A stretch of DNA of 64,000 nucleotides from Chitinophagaceae bacterium (GCA_947454235.1 CANGIY010000008.1:1-64000), one strand, 5' to 3'; positions 8,065 through 17,988 are shown, numbered from the stretch's first letter. Numbers and translations are program-made. Notes: generated by a model not told the origin, from the letters alone.

Positions 8065-8967
8065 ATGTCAACCAATAAAAAAGCCTATCTGGCGCTGGCG
8101 TATGTTTGCTTCATTTGGGGCACCACATACATGGCTATCAGAATAGGGGTCATGCACTACCCTCCCTTCCTGTTTGCCGGCACCCGTCAGGCAATATCAG
8201 GACTCATTTTGGGAGGCTTTGCCCTGTACATGAACAAGAACGTTGATTTCTCATTGAAGAACCTCAGTGTTCAGGCACTCATAGGCTTTTTGATGCTTAC
8301 CATGAGCAATGGCATGGTCACTTACGGTGAAATAACTGTACCGAGTGGTGCGGCAGCTTTGATTTGTTCCTTGATGCCCATTTTTGCAGTGCTGTTTAAT
8401 TTGGCAGGTCCTAAAAAAGAGAAAGTCAACACCAATATTTTACTTGGATTGGCTTTGGGCACCGTTGGCGTCATTTTAATTTTCAGGCAAAACCTCGCCG
8501 ACCTTTCTAACCCAGGCTACATAACAGGTATGCTTGCCATTCTTTCGGCGAATGCTACATGGGCATTGGGTAGCATCATCAACAGAAAAAACACCAAGGC
8601 GCAAAACCCTATGCTGAATTCAGGTTTGCAGTTGTTCTTCGGTGGAGTGTTTATGCTCATTATTAGTCCTGCCGTAGATGACTATTCGCACCTCGAAGTG
8701 AACAGAGATGGTTTAATAGCCCTTGTGTACCTTATTATATTTGGTTCGGTGCTGGCTTACGGATTATATATGTATTCACTGCAACACCTGCCTGTGTCGG
8801 TTGCAACAATATATGCTTATATCAATCCATTGGTGGCTGTAATACTTGGTTACTTCCTGATGTCAGAGCCGCTGAACTGGTACACTTTCTTCGCATTTAT
8901 TGCCATACTTACAAGCGTTCTGTTAGTGAAGAAAGGCAACAATAAAAAACAAAAATCGAGCACTTAA
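8065..8967 (+). CDS. EamA/DMT-family exporter
   Basis: A 300-aa inner-membrane protein with about ten hydrophobic helices in two EamA halves. The first half begins YVCFIWGTTYMAIRIGV, the hallmark start of this family. The second begins near AILSANATWALGSIINRK and includes VATIYAYINPLVAVILGYF. Members export amino acids or other metabolites. The start is the ATG at 8065; an upstream TTG at 8056 is less likely. It lies divergently from a MocR regulator and 39 bases before ilvE, suggesting an amino-acid-related substrate. The basic C-terminus (KKGNNKKQKSS) is normal. Confidence 0.85.
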   Translation: MSTNKKAYLALAYVCFIWGTTYMAIRIGVMHYPPFLFAGTRQAISGLILGGFALYMNKNVDFSLKNLSVQALIGFLMLTMSNGMVTYGEITVPSGAAALICSLMPIFAVLFNLAGPKKEKVNTNILLGLALGTVGVILIFRQNLADLSNPGYITGMLAILSANATWALGSIINRKNTKAQNPMLNSGLQLFFGGVFMLIISPAVDDYSHLEVNRDGLIALVYLIIFGSVLAYGLYMYSLQHLPVSVATIYAYINPLVAVILGYFLMSEPLNWYTFFAFIAILTSVLLVKKGNNKKQKSST

Positions 8968-9006
8968 AACGCACATATTTCTCAAAACCTTTTAAACAGA
9001 AAAGAT

Positions 9007-10056
9007 ATGAGTTACAACTTCAGCATTACCCGTAAACAAGACATGTCGGTGGCTAACACAACCAATGAGCCATTCGGAAAAGTACCGACCAACCACATGT
9101 TTATCGCCGAGTACCGCAACGGCGAATGGCACAATCCGCGTATTGAGCCAATGCACGATTTAACCTTGAGCCCTTTGGCACTGTGCCTGCATTATGGGCA
9201 GACGGTGTTTGAGGGCATGAAGGCTTTCAAATTCGCCGACGGCAGGGTCAATATTTTCAGGGTGGAAAAACACCATGACCGTTTTTGCAAATCGCTGGAT
9301 AGAATGTGTATGCCACCGGTATCCTATGAATTATTCAGAGATTCGATACGCGAGCTGGTGAATCTTGACCGCGATTGGGTTCCTGCCGATGGCGACGGCT
9401 CGCTGTACCTGCGACCTTTTATGATAGCGACCGAAGCTCGTATTGGTGCTTCAAAAGCTGAAGAGTATTTATACATGGTATTGGCTTCGCCTGCCTACCA
9501 ATACTATTCTGCACCGTTAAAAATTAAAGTTGAGCGCAATTTTACAAGGGCTGCCGATGGCGGAACAGGTGCTGCAAAATGTGGTGGTAACTATGGTGGT
9601 GCATTCTACCCTACTCAAAAAGCACGTGAAGAAGGCTTTGACCAAGTGTTGTGGACCGACAACAAACACCACGAAACCATTGAGGAATCGGGCACAATGA
9701 ATGCCATGTTCTATTTCAATAACACTCTCGTAACTCCAGCACTTTCAGGGTCAATATTAGATGGCGTAACGCGCGACTCAATGCTCACAATAGCACGTGA
9801 AACAGGCATCCATGTCGAAGAAAGAAGTATTTCGATTACCGAATTAAAAGCACTTTTTGATAGCGGCACTCAGGTTGAGGCGTTTGGAGCTGGCACTGCT
9901 GCAGTTGTAGCGCCCATCAAATCTATTACCATCGACGGTAAAGAATACGCTTGCTATCTGGGTGAAGATGCTGTGATGTTCAAACTCAAAAGTGCATTGT
10001 TCAACATTAGAAAAGGATTGGCACCAGACACACACGGCTGGAACCTCGTTATTTAA
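9007..10056 (+). CDS. ilvE: branched-chain amino acid aminotransferase
   Basis: A 349-aa fold-type IV PLP enzyme that interconverts Leu, Ile and Val with their 2-keto acids using glutamate/2-oxoglutarate. Key segments are LHYGQTVFEGMKAF, LYLRPFMIA, the PLP-lysine region AAKCGGNYGGAF, and IEESGTMNAMFYF followed by SILDGVTRDSML. The length and the GTMNAMF form fit the eukaryote-like BCAT group common in Bacteroidota. It runs with the EamA exporter upstream and a GNAT gene 4 bases downstream. Confidence 0.93.
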   Translation: MSYNFSITRKQDMSVANTTNEPFGKVPTNHMFIAEYRNGEWHNPRIEPMHDLTLSPLALCLHYGQTVFEGMKAFKFADGRVNIFRVEKHHDRFCKSLDRMCMPPVSYELFRDSIRELVNLDRDWVPADGDGSLYLRPFMIATEARIGASKAEEYLYMVLASPAYQYYSAPLKIKVERNFTRAADGGTGAAKCGGNYGGAFYPTQKAREEGFDQVLWTDNKHHETIEESGTMNAMFYFNNTLVTPALSGSILDGVTRDSMLTIARETGIHVEERSISITELKALFDSGTQVEAFGAGTAAVVAPIKSITIDGKEYACYLGEDAVMFKLKSALFNIRKGLAPDTHGWNLVI

Positions 10057-10060
10057 TTTT

Positions 10061-10522
10061 ATGGAACCTATCAACACGCAATTCGGGGATTACTTAATTA
10101 CCACCGACAAATCGAAGATGAACACCGATGATGTTTTTTATTGGCTGTCAACTATTTCTTATTGGTCTAAATTCATGCCTCGGGTAACATTCGACATAGC
10201 CTTTGAAAACTCATTTTGTATTGGTGCAATGCTGGGTGAACGGCAAGTGGGCTTTGCGCGACTAATTACAGATTATGCAACTTACGCTTACCTCGCAGAT
10301 GTTTTTGTGTATGAAGAATACAGGGGGCAAGGCATTAGTAAAATAATGATGGAAGTTTTGTTTGAAATAGACTGGGTGAAACAGTTGCGCAGAATGATGC
10401 TGGCTACTAAAGATGCACATGATTTGTACCGAAAAGTAGGGTTCAAAAACTCTAACTTCCCCGAACGAATCATGGAAATTGCACGCCCAAACATTTACGG
10501 TGACATGGAGACAAGATGCTAG
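10061..10522 (+). CDS. GNAT-family N-acetyltransferase
   Basis: The 153-aa protein shows the acetyl-CoA binding signature VYEEYRGQGISKIMMEVL (motif A) after YLADVFV, and a late DAHDLYRKVGFK segment (motif B). The start at 10061 is chosen because it lies 4 bases after the ilvE stop; the reading frame is open further upstream but would overlap ilvE. It is likely co-transcribed with ilvE. The substrate cannot be told from the sequence. Confidence 0.85.
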   Translation: MEPINTQFGDYLITTDKSKMNTDDVFYWLSTISYWSKFMPRVTFDIAFENSFCIGAMLGERQVGFARLITDYATYAYLADVFVYEEYRGQGISKIMMEVLFEIDWVKQLRRMMLATKDAHDLYRKVGFKNSNFPERIMEIARPNIYGDMETRC

Positions 10523-10606
10523 GCAAATTTTTCACTTAATGTTTATTTTCATTTAAAAATAAATAAAAACGAGATTAATTTTATCGGCAAACAAATCAAT
10601 CATTAA

Positions 10607-11353
10607 ATGAAATTAAAGTCAATTTGCGCAAGTATGCTTTGCGCAGCGACCATGTTCGCCGGAGCAGCACAAGCTCAATCAAAGAAAGATTCAGAAAACT
10701 GGCACCTTTACAAGAAGGCGGTCATCAATTCTGCCTACACCGATTCCAGCAAAATTTGTAACGAGCTGATACCGATTACATGTTGTAATAAATCGCTCAT
10801 TGATACTATGATTAATGGCGAAAGATACATTTTGACCGTATCATGGAAACATTCAAATTACTATTGCCCGAAAAACCTCGATACTGCACAGGTATTGAAC
10901 ACAGGTCCTTACGACTTATGGATAACAGTTGCGCCGGAACTAAAAAACAAAGTAAAAGGAACAGCAAAAAAAGACATCGATTTACGTCTTGAACAAATGT
11001 TGGGTTTACCACCCGATTCAGGTTATTATGTAAGTTTCTTCGAATTCTGGGTGCGCCCGGAAGATATGTACCGCCCTTGTCCTGACAACGAAATTTCTGA
11101 TAAATCGTGCAAATTGGCGTTTCCTGCAAACGTGAGCCCTGAATATGTTACATGGATGAATGCACAACGCATCAGCCGCTTCTTTGGAGGGGACCCTAAA
11201 GCGCGTTATCCGTGGACAGAACTTGGTTACACATACGACTGGAACCCGAGCAACGAAAAACACTTTGGTTGCAGTGAGTTCGTAATTAAACAAAACTCAA
11301 CCATTTACCAACGCCATTTCTACTCAACATTAGAGTACATATACGGCAAATAA
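10607..11353 (+). CDS. secreted protein of unknown function
   Basis: 248 residues starting with a clear signal peptide (MKLKSICASMLCAATMFAGA then AQAQ, cleavage near residue 24). The mature part is rich in aromatic residues and has about eight cysteines (such as ITCCNKS, YYCPKN, RPCPDN, DKSCK, FGCSEF), suggesting disulfides and a periplasmic or surface location. I recognise no family. It stands alone between the ilvE unit and the DinB pair; the 84-base upstream gap contains TAATTTTA, a weak -7 box. Confidence 0.65.
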   Translation: MKLKSICASMLCAATMFAGAAQAQSKKDSENWHLYKKAVINSAYTDSSKICNELIPITCCNKSLIDTMINGERYILTVSWKHSNYYCPKNLDTAQVLNTGPYDLWITVAPELKNKVKGTAKKDIDLRLEQMLGLPPDSGYYVSFFEFWVRPEDMYRPCPDNEISDKSCKLAFPANVSPEYVTWMNAQRISRFFGGDPKARYPWTELGYTYDWNPSNEKHFGCSEFVIKQNSTIYQRHFYSTLEYIYGK

Positions 11354-11399
11354 AATTGCTGTAAACCCTATCAAAATTACCTTTAAAAAATCATTAGCT

Positions 11400-11969
11400 A
11401 TGTTAGAAGCAAACTACCTGGAGAGCGTCATAAAGCAATTTGAATATTATAAATTGCTGGCAGAAAAAACCTTTGACCAACTACCCGAGGAAAAACTGTT
11501 CTTTCAGTTCAATGATGATTCAAACAGTATTGCGACCATTGTAAAACATGTAGCGGGCAATATGATTAGCCGATGGACAGACTTCCTGACGACTGACGGA
11601 GAAAAGGAATGGCGCAACAGGGAAAGTGAATTTAAAAATGACATACAAGATAAAGCCGCAATGCTGCAATTGTGGCACCAGGGTTGGGAAGTGTTTTTGA
11701 ACACCTTAAAATCGTTACAACCCGAAGACCTCGAAAAAACAATCTATATCCGCAATCAGGGGCATACAGTGATGGAGGCTATTAACAGGCAACTCGCGCA
11801 CTACCCTTACCACATTGGGCAGATTGTGTATGTAGGTAAAATGCTGGCAGGAGCATGGAAGTCGCTGTCGATACCTCGTGGCGGTTCTCAACAGTTCAAT
11901 GCTGAAAAATTCTCGCAGCCGAAACACAACGCACACTTCACTGATGAGTTTTTAAAAGACAAAAAATAA
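11400..11969 (+). CDS. DinB-fold protein, DUF1572 type
   Basis: A 189-aa four-helix-bundle protein of the DinB/DUF1572 group. The putative metal ligands are His in TIVKHVAGNM (~residue 49) and the HYPYHIGQIVYV pair, the H...HxxxH pattern of this superfamily. Related enzymes include metal-dependent thiol transferases, but most members are uncharacterised. A TACCTTTA -7 box at 11378-11385 precedes it. It is one base from the next gene, which encodes a second DinB-fold protein, so the two are an operon. Confidence 0.82.
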   Translation: MLEANYLESVIKQFEYYKLLAEKTFDQLPEEKLFFQFNDDSNSIATIVKHVAGNMISRWTDFLTTDGEKEWRNRESEFKNDIQDKAAMLQLWHQGWEVFLNTLKSLQPEDLEKTIYIRNQGHTVMEAINRQLAHYPYHIGQIVYVGKMLAGAWKSLSIPRGGSQQFNAEKFSQPKHNAHFTDEFLKDKK

Positions 11970-11970
11970 T

Positions 11971-12501
11971 ATGGACACCCAACAATTGCTCGAACGCTTT
12001 AGCGGCAATCACGCACAATTTTCAGCGCACATTCAGTCTTTGACGGAAGCGCAATTCAACTACTCCCTCAAAGGCAAATGGACTGCCGGACAACAATTGA
12101 AGCATGTGTACCTGACGCTGACCCCAATAACAGCTGCATTGCAATCAAAAGAGTATATCGCATCAAAATTTGGATTGATAGACCGCCCGGTAATGACCTA
12201 TGAAGAGGTAGTGCAACATTACACGTCAGGACTGGCAAATGGCGGCAAATCGCCGGAACGTTTTTTGCCTGAACCAGTACATTATTCAGAAGCTCCGGCA
12301 CTTCACGCCGAACTGCAAAAAACAGTCAACACCATAAGTACCCAGCTACAGGGCTACACCAACGAAGAATTAGACACACTGGTGCTACCCCATCCGTTCC
12401 TAGGCAAGCTCACCATCCGCGAACTCATGTACGTCATGACCGACCATGCATTACTGCACTTGGGGCAAGTTAAAAGGCATGTTGAGGAGATGGGTGTGTA
12501 A
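11971..12501 (+). CDS. DinB-family protein
   Basis: A 176-aa protein beginning MDTQQLLERFSG with a DinB-like bundle. The likely metal-binding histidines are in QQLKHVYLTL (~residue 46) and DHALLHLGQVKRH near the end. It follows the DUF1572 protein by one base, and both carry the three-histidine pattern. Possible roles are thiol transfer or hydrolysis; none is proven. Confidence 0.78.
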   Translation: MDTQQLLERFSGNHAQFSAHIQSLTEAQFNYSLKGKWTAGQQLKHVYLTLTPITAALQSKEYIASKFGLIDRPVMTYEEVVQHYTSGLANGGKSPERFLPEPVHYSEAPALHAELQKTVNTISTQLQGYTNEELDTLVLPHPFLGKLTIRELMYVMTDHALLHLGQVKRHVEEMGV

Positions 12502-12560
12502 GATAAAAATTAGAAGTGCTATCGCCTTTTTGCAGTAACTTTATCTTGAATTCAAATTCA

Positions 12561-12683
12561 ATGGAAGACCAAGTAAAATTGTTACGCGAATTGGCGATAA
12601 AACTTTCTAAAGAAAAGAAATCGAAAAAGGAATCTATCCAATCGCTTCAAGAAGCTGGAATTTTGTATAAGAAAGGTCAGTAG
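12561..12683 (+). CDS. 40-aa ORF, charged small protein
   Basis: The ORF begins MEDQVKLLRELAIKLSKEKK and ends ESIQSLQEAGILYKKGQ. It is strongly charged (about a quarter Lys) and predicted helical. The LQEAGIL..KG ending resembles the tail of short Bacteroidota proteins that I have seen near phage or toxin genes, but no function can be given. A TAACTTTA box about 20 bases before the ATG supports transcription. It is below usual gene-calling length. Confidence 0.45.
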   Translation: MEDQVKLLRELAIKLSKEKKSKKESIQSLQEAGILYKKGQ

Positions 12684-12749
12684 GCTAAACCTTATAAGAG
12701 TTTGGGCAAAAAGAAATGAACATCACTACAACAATAATCTACTAGATTA

Positions 12750-13550
12750 ATGCACCTACGAAAATTTGCCATTATTTCAATTTATTTCGTCGTTGTAATA
12801 TTGTGTTTGGTCACTGAAAATGCGACTGGGCAAATAAATGCTGTGTCTCCTAAAAATAGTCGGTCATTTTCTGTTTATAACAAGGTTGACAAACGTTATG
12901 AAGCCGCGATAAGCCTAAAAATTCAGACTAAAGATTCAATTTTTGTTGTACCCAAATTTGCTGACCTCGGATTTGTTCACCCGGATAATTATCTCAGTGA
13001 AACAGACTCTAACAGAATAATCATAGTTGAATTTGAAAATAGAATATTCAAGATTCACCAACTGTTTAAATATATAAACAAAAGTGAATTGATTTTAAGT
13101 TTTGAGAGAAAAAGAAAATACAAAATTGGAAAGTTCTACTTTTGTACAACAATTTTTCGGGAAGAATTATCAGGAATAGAGTGTTTTGATTTCTTTGAAT
13201 GCAAAGGAAAGAATGAATTTGGAAAGGACTTATTCGAAAATGACGAAGTCTTTGCATTGGACTCTATAAGGAAATTAATTGATGAAAGCCGAAAAGTCCG
13301 CGAATTCGAAGAAAATTTAAGCAGAAAGGAAGGAGTAAAAATCCCGTTAACATTTTCAATTCCTACTTTCTATAACAAAAATTACTTTACACTTCGAAAA
13401 GGGTATCATAAAGGCTTAAAAGCCGAAGAGATATTTTTCTCTTTTGAATCCAAGCTGGTGTTTAGATTCTATCATAAAACAGGCTTACTGTACTTTTACG
13501 ATGAAAAAAGTAAGAAGGAAATCAGTTTTGATGAATGGAGCAGACTTTGA
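12750..13550 (+). CDS. secreted protein of unknown function
   Basis: A 266-aa protein with an N-terminal hydrophobic segment (IISIYFVVVILCLV) and likely cleavage near ATGQ, so periplasmic or anchored. The rest is charged, rich in Lys, Glu and Phe, with no recognisable motif. It is more AT-rich than its neighbours. It lies after the 40-aa ORF and before a membrane glycosyltransferase-like gene. Confidence 0.6.
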   Translation: MHLRKFAIISIYFVVVILCLVTENATGQINAVSPKNSRSFSVYNKVDKRYEAAISLKIQTKDSIFVVPKFADLGFVHPDNYLSETDSNRIIIVEFENRIFKIHQLFKYINKSELILSFERKRKYKIGKFYFCTTIFREELSGIECFDFFECKGKNEFGKDLFENDEVFALDSIRKLIDESRKVREFEENLSRKEGVKIPLTFSIPTFYNKNYFTLRKGYHKGLKAEEIFFSFESKLVFRFYHKTGLLYFYDEKSKKEISFDEWSRL

Positions 13551-13602
13551 TGGAAAGCATTGGGCTTAAAAACTCAACTTCTTCGAGTACCTTTATTTCC
13601 TT

Positions 13603-15117
13603 ATGCCGAATCGGTTTTTAAGAAATATACAGTTTGCTGTGGCTGCTTTGGCGTTTTTGTTGCTGGTAGTAGTGTTATACCCACTTTACCAAAACTATAT
13701 TGACCCTGACGCTACTGCCTACCTTACCATTGCCAAAAGGTATGCCGAGGGCGACTATTCGGCGGCAATCAATGGATATTGGAGTCCGCTAGGGTGCTGG
13801 CTTACGGCTGCGTTCATGAAATTGGGCTTACAGGCTATACCTGCAGCGGTTGCTGCTAACACAGCAGGTGGTATGTTGTTTCTTTATGGTTCCAATTTGC
13901 TGTTCACAAAGTTCAATATCTCGAGTGTTTTAAAATGGTGGTACAATTGTGCGCTGGCTGTTTTTCTGGTGTTTGCGGTATATTACCAACTTTTCGATGA
14001 TTTGTGGATGGCGGGCTTTTTGTTGGTAATCGTCAGGGTATTACAATACGAAGACTTTGCTACCAATATAAAACAATGGTTTTTAGTGGGGGCGCTAGGG
14101 GCATTTGCGTATTTTTCAAAAGCCTACGCGCTGCCCTTTCTGGTAATTTACTTATTTATTGCGCTAGCTATCAAATCCCGATTTTGTTGGGTGCAGGTGT
14201 TCAAAGCGTGGTCTTTTATATTACTCGTATTGCTCACTATTGCTGCGGTATGGATCAATGCACTATCAGCCAAGTACGGAGCTTTCACCACATCTACCGC
14301 CGGGGGGCTGAACCTGTATTGGTACAATATAGGGCACCCTTTGTATAAATCTGGCATTCAATCGTTGCTGCCCCCACCCTACCATAATAGCCCCTATTTT
14401 TGGGAAGACCCTTTTACTGTCAATCAGCAGGTCTCATTTTGGTCGGTACCTGGGGCATGGTTGATTGTATTAAAACGACTGCCTATAAACCTCTTGAAAT
14501 TTGTTGTGGCGGTTTCATTGCTGCATATTCCAATGGCGGTAGTGTACCTACAAACCCTGGCACTCGCAGTTAAGAAACAATTCCAACACCCACTGTTCAC
14601 CAAATACAGCGACCTTGTACTGCTGTTGTTTTTATTCCCTTCATTTTATTTTCTTATCAACTTCGAATCGCGGTATATATGGGTGTTGTTGCCAGTGTCT
14701 TTGGTGCTATCTTCCCTCATCGTTCCGACTATGAAACATTGGATGATTGCTTTTTCTGTTGCCTGCTTGGTGTTATACCCCATCAAAAAACTCATGAGCA
14801 TGGCGCATGTGGGTAGGAACGAATTCAACTGCGCAGGTGCTATCAAATCAAAAGGGCTTAAAGGAAAATTCATCACCACCGCTGCCGAGGGTGCCGAAAT
14901 ACAGGGCATGGAGCGACTGGCTTATTTTTCAGGATTGCAATTGTATTCCAACGGCGGTGCCAGCTTTGATACTGCCAAAACTTCTACTGAAATCACACAA
15001 TATAACATTGATTTTCTGGCAACATGCCACCCCGCAGATACAACAAAAACGTTTTGCGGCAAGCAATTAGTCATGCTGCTCAACGATGGAAATTACTTCT
15101 TGTATCGGTTGAAATAA
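13603..15117 (+). CDS. GT39-like polytopic membrane protein (possible glycosyltransferase)
   Basis: 504 residues with about ten to eleven hydrophobic helices. The first loop contains DPDATAYLTIAKRYAEGDY, with acidic residues where polyprenol-dependent GT-C transferases carry catalytic Asp. A W-rich YWSPLGCWL segment follows. The C-terminal ~120 residues are soluble and probably periplasmic. This layout suits transfer of a sugar from a lipid carrier, but no acceptor can be named. A TACCTTTA -7 box lies at 13588-13595, only 8 bases before the ATG. Confidence 0.6.
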   Translation: MPNRFLRNIQFAVAALAFLLLVVVLYPLYQNYIDPDATAYLTIAKRYAEGDYSAAINGYWSPLGCWLTAAFMKLGLQAIPAAVAANTAGGMLFLYGSNLLFTKFNISSVLKWWYNCALAVFLVFAVYYQLFDDLWMAGFLLVIVRVLQYEDFATNIKQWFLVGALGAFAYFSKAYALPFLVIYLFIALAIKSRFCWVQVFKAWSFILLVLLTIAAVWINALSAKYGAFTTSTAGGLNLYWYNIGHPLYKSGIQSLLPPPYHNSPYFWEDPFTVNQQVSFWSVPGAWLIVLKRLPINLLKFVVAVSLLHIPMAVVYLQTLALAVKKQFQHPLFTKYSDLVLLLFLFPSFYFLINFESRYIWVLLPVSLVLSSLIVPTMKHWMIAFSVACLVLYPIKKLMSMAHVGRNEFNCAGAIKSKGLKGKFITTAAEGAEIQGMERLAYFSGLQLYSNGGASFDTAKTSTEITQYNIDFLATCHPADTTKTFCGKQLVMLLNDGNYFLYRLK

Positions 15118-15204
15118 GGTGTACTAATAATTAGACGGTGGTACTGTGATTCGGTTGCAACACAAAATGCCCTCGCTGCAAACTTGCATCATATTTAATC
15201 ATGT

Positions 15205-15318
15205 GTTCAAGACAAACCGATGTGGTTTGCAAGCGGATGCTTGCCCAGTATTAGGACGAAGCGGGACGCCTCGACCAGGTAAGAGGTGGAGAAACAGGCC
15301 GAAAGCCTTTCGCCCCAA
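15205..15318. repeat. dispersed repeat, copy 1
   Basis: GTTCAAGACAAACCGATGTG and the following ~80 bases match 18161-18246 at about 90%: both run through GTTTGCAAGCGGATGCTT and CCCAGTATTAGGACGA. This copy ends in the palindrome GGCCGAAAGCCTTTCGCCCC. It lies between a gene end and the tail of a T9SS gene, and carries no credible ORF. Confidence 0.65.
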
Positions 15319-15346
15319 CGTTTTGTGATATATTTCCTGATTATAT

Positions 15347-17806
15347 CTACTTCTGAATGACAAGTCGTTTAGTAAGGATTCTGCCTTTTTGTTCAATTTG
15401 AACAAAGTACACCCCGGTACATAATTCTTTACCCAGTTGTATATTCAATGTTTTATCCTGATTTTGAAACTCCCTGTCAATTTTGACTACAGAGTTTACA
15501 TCAACAATTTTCAAGCGAGTGCTTTCTCTCGAACTAAATGTTTCAGGTAAAACAATCGAAACTTCATCTTTTGACGGGTTGGGCATCAATTGAAATTCAG
15601 GCATGTGAAGGGAGCCTACTTGTATCACCGTCGTAGAAGTGTCGATCATATTGATCCTGATTAGAAAAGATTGAGTGTAGTTTGGATTGCCGCCACCGTG
15701 ATCTAAACAAGCTCCCGGAGTTGCAATTTTATTTGTACTTGAAGTCGCACCTGCAATAAAAATTGCTTTTGGCGCGGTTAAAAGGCTAAAACCTTGATCA
15801 AGTTGGTCGCCGCCGATATAAGTTGCAAATTGCAATGCACCTGTATCGTTAAATTGAGCTATAAAGGCATCACCGTTTCCACCACCATAAGTAGTTTGAA
15901 ATGAGTCTGAACTTATTGCGATACCCGCGGTACTATTGGTAATTCCAAGAATTAAAATCCTATTAGAATCATCTACCCAAGGACAACTATAAGTGACATC
16001 TTCATCATCAACACCGCCAAAATAACTCCCCCACTTTCTATTACCTAAAGTATCCAGAACGGCAACAAATGCATCCATACCACCTGCGCGGGTCGGTTGC
16101 AATGCATGTGGTGAAGCAATAGAGTCATCACTTTGAGTTTTACCCAACAAGCATACATTATTTCCTTTCGCATCTATACCTCCAGTCATTTCTTGCTCTG
16201 ATCCACCATAATAGGTCCCCCATACGAGGTAGCCTGTGTCAACGTCAAATTTTGCAACAAATGCATCTGAAAGCCCGCCTGAAAAAGTATGCTGATAACA
16301 CCCAGGAGTTGCTATGCCTGTATCACTGAAGCTGTAACCCGCCAAATAAATGTAGTTGTTACTCAAAACAGCTGTACCACCCAGTTCATTGCTCAATCCA
16401 CCAAAATATGTCCCCCAGGCGCGCTCTCCAAAAATGTTATATTTTACTATAAACCAATCTATATTACCGCGGCTAGCACCTGTATTGGTACCTCGAATAC
16501 AATTTTGATAACCCCTTGTCGATGCGATTTGTCTCTGGTCATTGGTGCAACCTGATATGATACAATTACCGAACGAGTCAGCAAAAACAGACTGTGGCAA
16601 AACCGTAGAGCCGCTACCAAGATAAGTTCCCCAATTTCTAAAGCCTCCGGAATCCATTTGAGCAGCAAATCCACACCAACCACCATTGTACATTTCTTGT
16701 TGAGACCCTGGGGTTGAGATACCAGTACTACTGGTTGTTGTACCCGTGATATATAAATTTCCGGCGTAGTCGCAGTAAATACTTGTTACATAATCATCTG
16801 AATCTCCACCATAATAAGAGCACCATTTCAGCAAACCTGCGGAGTCAAATTTACCGAAATACCCATCATTTGAGTATTGAAGTACAGTGTCGAATCGACC
16901 CGAAGTTGCAATTGATCCGGCTAAAGACGAATACGTCTGACCACAGAAATAAATATTATATGAACTGTCTCGCGCTATGTGTTTAAAATCGCTGTAACTT
17001 GAATCGGCACCATAATATGTGCCCCAACCTATTAACGGATCGATAGTTAGGCTATTTTTAAAACTACTTGAATACGAAAGCTGATTCCCATTCACCTTAT
17101 ATCTCACTTCGACAGGGCGGCCGCTTTCATCAAAGCATATTGGTGCCGATTCTGTAATTAATCCAAGCGAAGAATTTATATTAAGTACACCACTTTGCGA
17201 CACAACAATTGAGTCGCAGCCCTTATACAATAGCTTTATATTCTCTATATTTCCATTGTGATGAATAATGAATTGATGCTTCAATTCGCCGTTGGAATTA
17301 AACAACCATTGCCAATCAATTCCGGGGTACAAATTCTTAAAAGTAATTTGTTGATATGCATTGGCTTTGATACCCCGATTTTTAGAATCGGCGTTATGAA
17401 ACACTTCGTAATACGGTAACGCATCCTCAGTTACAATTTCACAACCCAAATTTGAATTTAAAAGTTCCAAATCAACCCTTTTAAAGTTGATTCTCGAGTG
17501 TGTCAGACTCCCCTTTCCTGCATTCTCAAAGCCCTGCTCCGGCTCACTTTTTTTTGTTTCTAAAATCTTAGTATGTTGATAGTGAACACCATTCTTCCCA
17601 ATATAAACCGTATTAGAACCAGAATGGAAATAGAAATCAATATCAGTTCTAAGATTACCAAACTCGTCTTTTACTTGGCCTTTATTCTCCAAAAAGAAAT
17701 TGCCTTGCTTCTTAGCTGCGTGCGCAAAAGGATTAATTAATGCAACTAAGAATAGCAAAAAGAATAGCATCTTCTTAAATACACTAACTATATATTTTGA
17801 GTTCAT
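15347..17806 (-). CDS. SBBP-repeat surface protein with T9SS type A sorting domain
   Basis: 819 residues. A signal peptide (MLFFLLFLVALINPFAHA) precedes an N-terminal domain with FFLENKGQV, the usual opening of SBBP-repeat proteins. From about residue 260 there are seven to eight repeats of the form WGTYYGG....DE....GN.Y..G.T.S..IAT, which fold as a beta-propeller-like unit. The last ~75 residues (FQLMPNPSKDEVSIVLPE to a basic TKRLVIQK end) are a T9SS type A C-terminal domain, so the protein should be carried across the outer membrane and attached to the surface or released. Ligand unknown. Confidence 0.85.
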   Translation of the reverse strand: MNSKYIVSVFKKMLFFLLFLVALINPFAHAAKKQGNFFLENKGQVKDEFGNLRTDIDFYFHSGSNTVYIGKNGVHYQHTKILETKKSEPEQGFENAGKGSLTHSRINFKRVDLELLNSNLGCEIVTEDALPYYEVFHNADSKNRGIKANAYQQITFKNLYPGIDWQWLFNSNGELKHQFIIHHNGNIENIKLLYKGCDSIVVSQSGVLNINSSLGLITESAPICFDESGRPVEVRYKVNGNQLSYSSSFKNSLTIDPLIGWGTYYGADSSYSDFKHIARDSSYNIYFCGQTYSSLAGSIATSGRFDTVLQYSNDGYFGKFDSAGLLKWCSYYGGDSDDYVTSIYCDYAGNLYITGTTTSSTGISTPGSQQEMYNGGWCGFAAQMDSGGFRNWGTYLGSGSTVLPQSVFADSFGNCIISGCTNDQRQIASTRGYQNCIRGTNTGASRGNIDWFIVKYNIFGERAWGTYFGGLSNELGGTAVLSNNYIYLAGYSFSDTGIATPGCYQHTFSGGLSDAFVAKFDVDTGYLVWGTYYGGSEQEMTGGIDAKGNNVCLLGKTQSDDSIASPHALQPTRAGGMDAFVAVLDTLGNRKWGSYFGGVDDEDVTYSCPWVDDSNRILILGITNSTAGIAISSDSFQTTYGGGNGDAFIAQFNDTGALQFATYIGGDQLDQGFSLLTAPKAIFIAGATSSTNKIATPGACLDHGGGNPNYTQSFLIRINMIDTSTTVIQVGSLHMPEFQLMPNPSKDEVSIVLPETFSSRESTRLKIVDVNSVVKIDREFQNQDKTLNIQLGKELCTGVYFVQIEQKGRILTKRLVIQK

Positions 17807-17988
17807 TTGAATTTACGTTTCGGCCATTACAATGAAAACTAACAACAAAAAAGTTAGGCATTGAACAGATGTGGTTGATTTCTCAAAACTAACAGAAAAA
17901 TCTCCAAAAATCGAATAATTATAATTCTATATTTACAGTATTCACCTTCAAAATACATATAGATATTAATGCATGAGATTCAATATTC

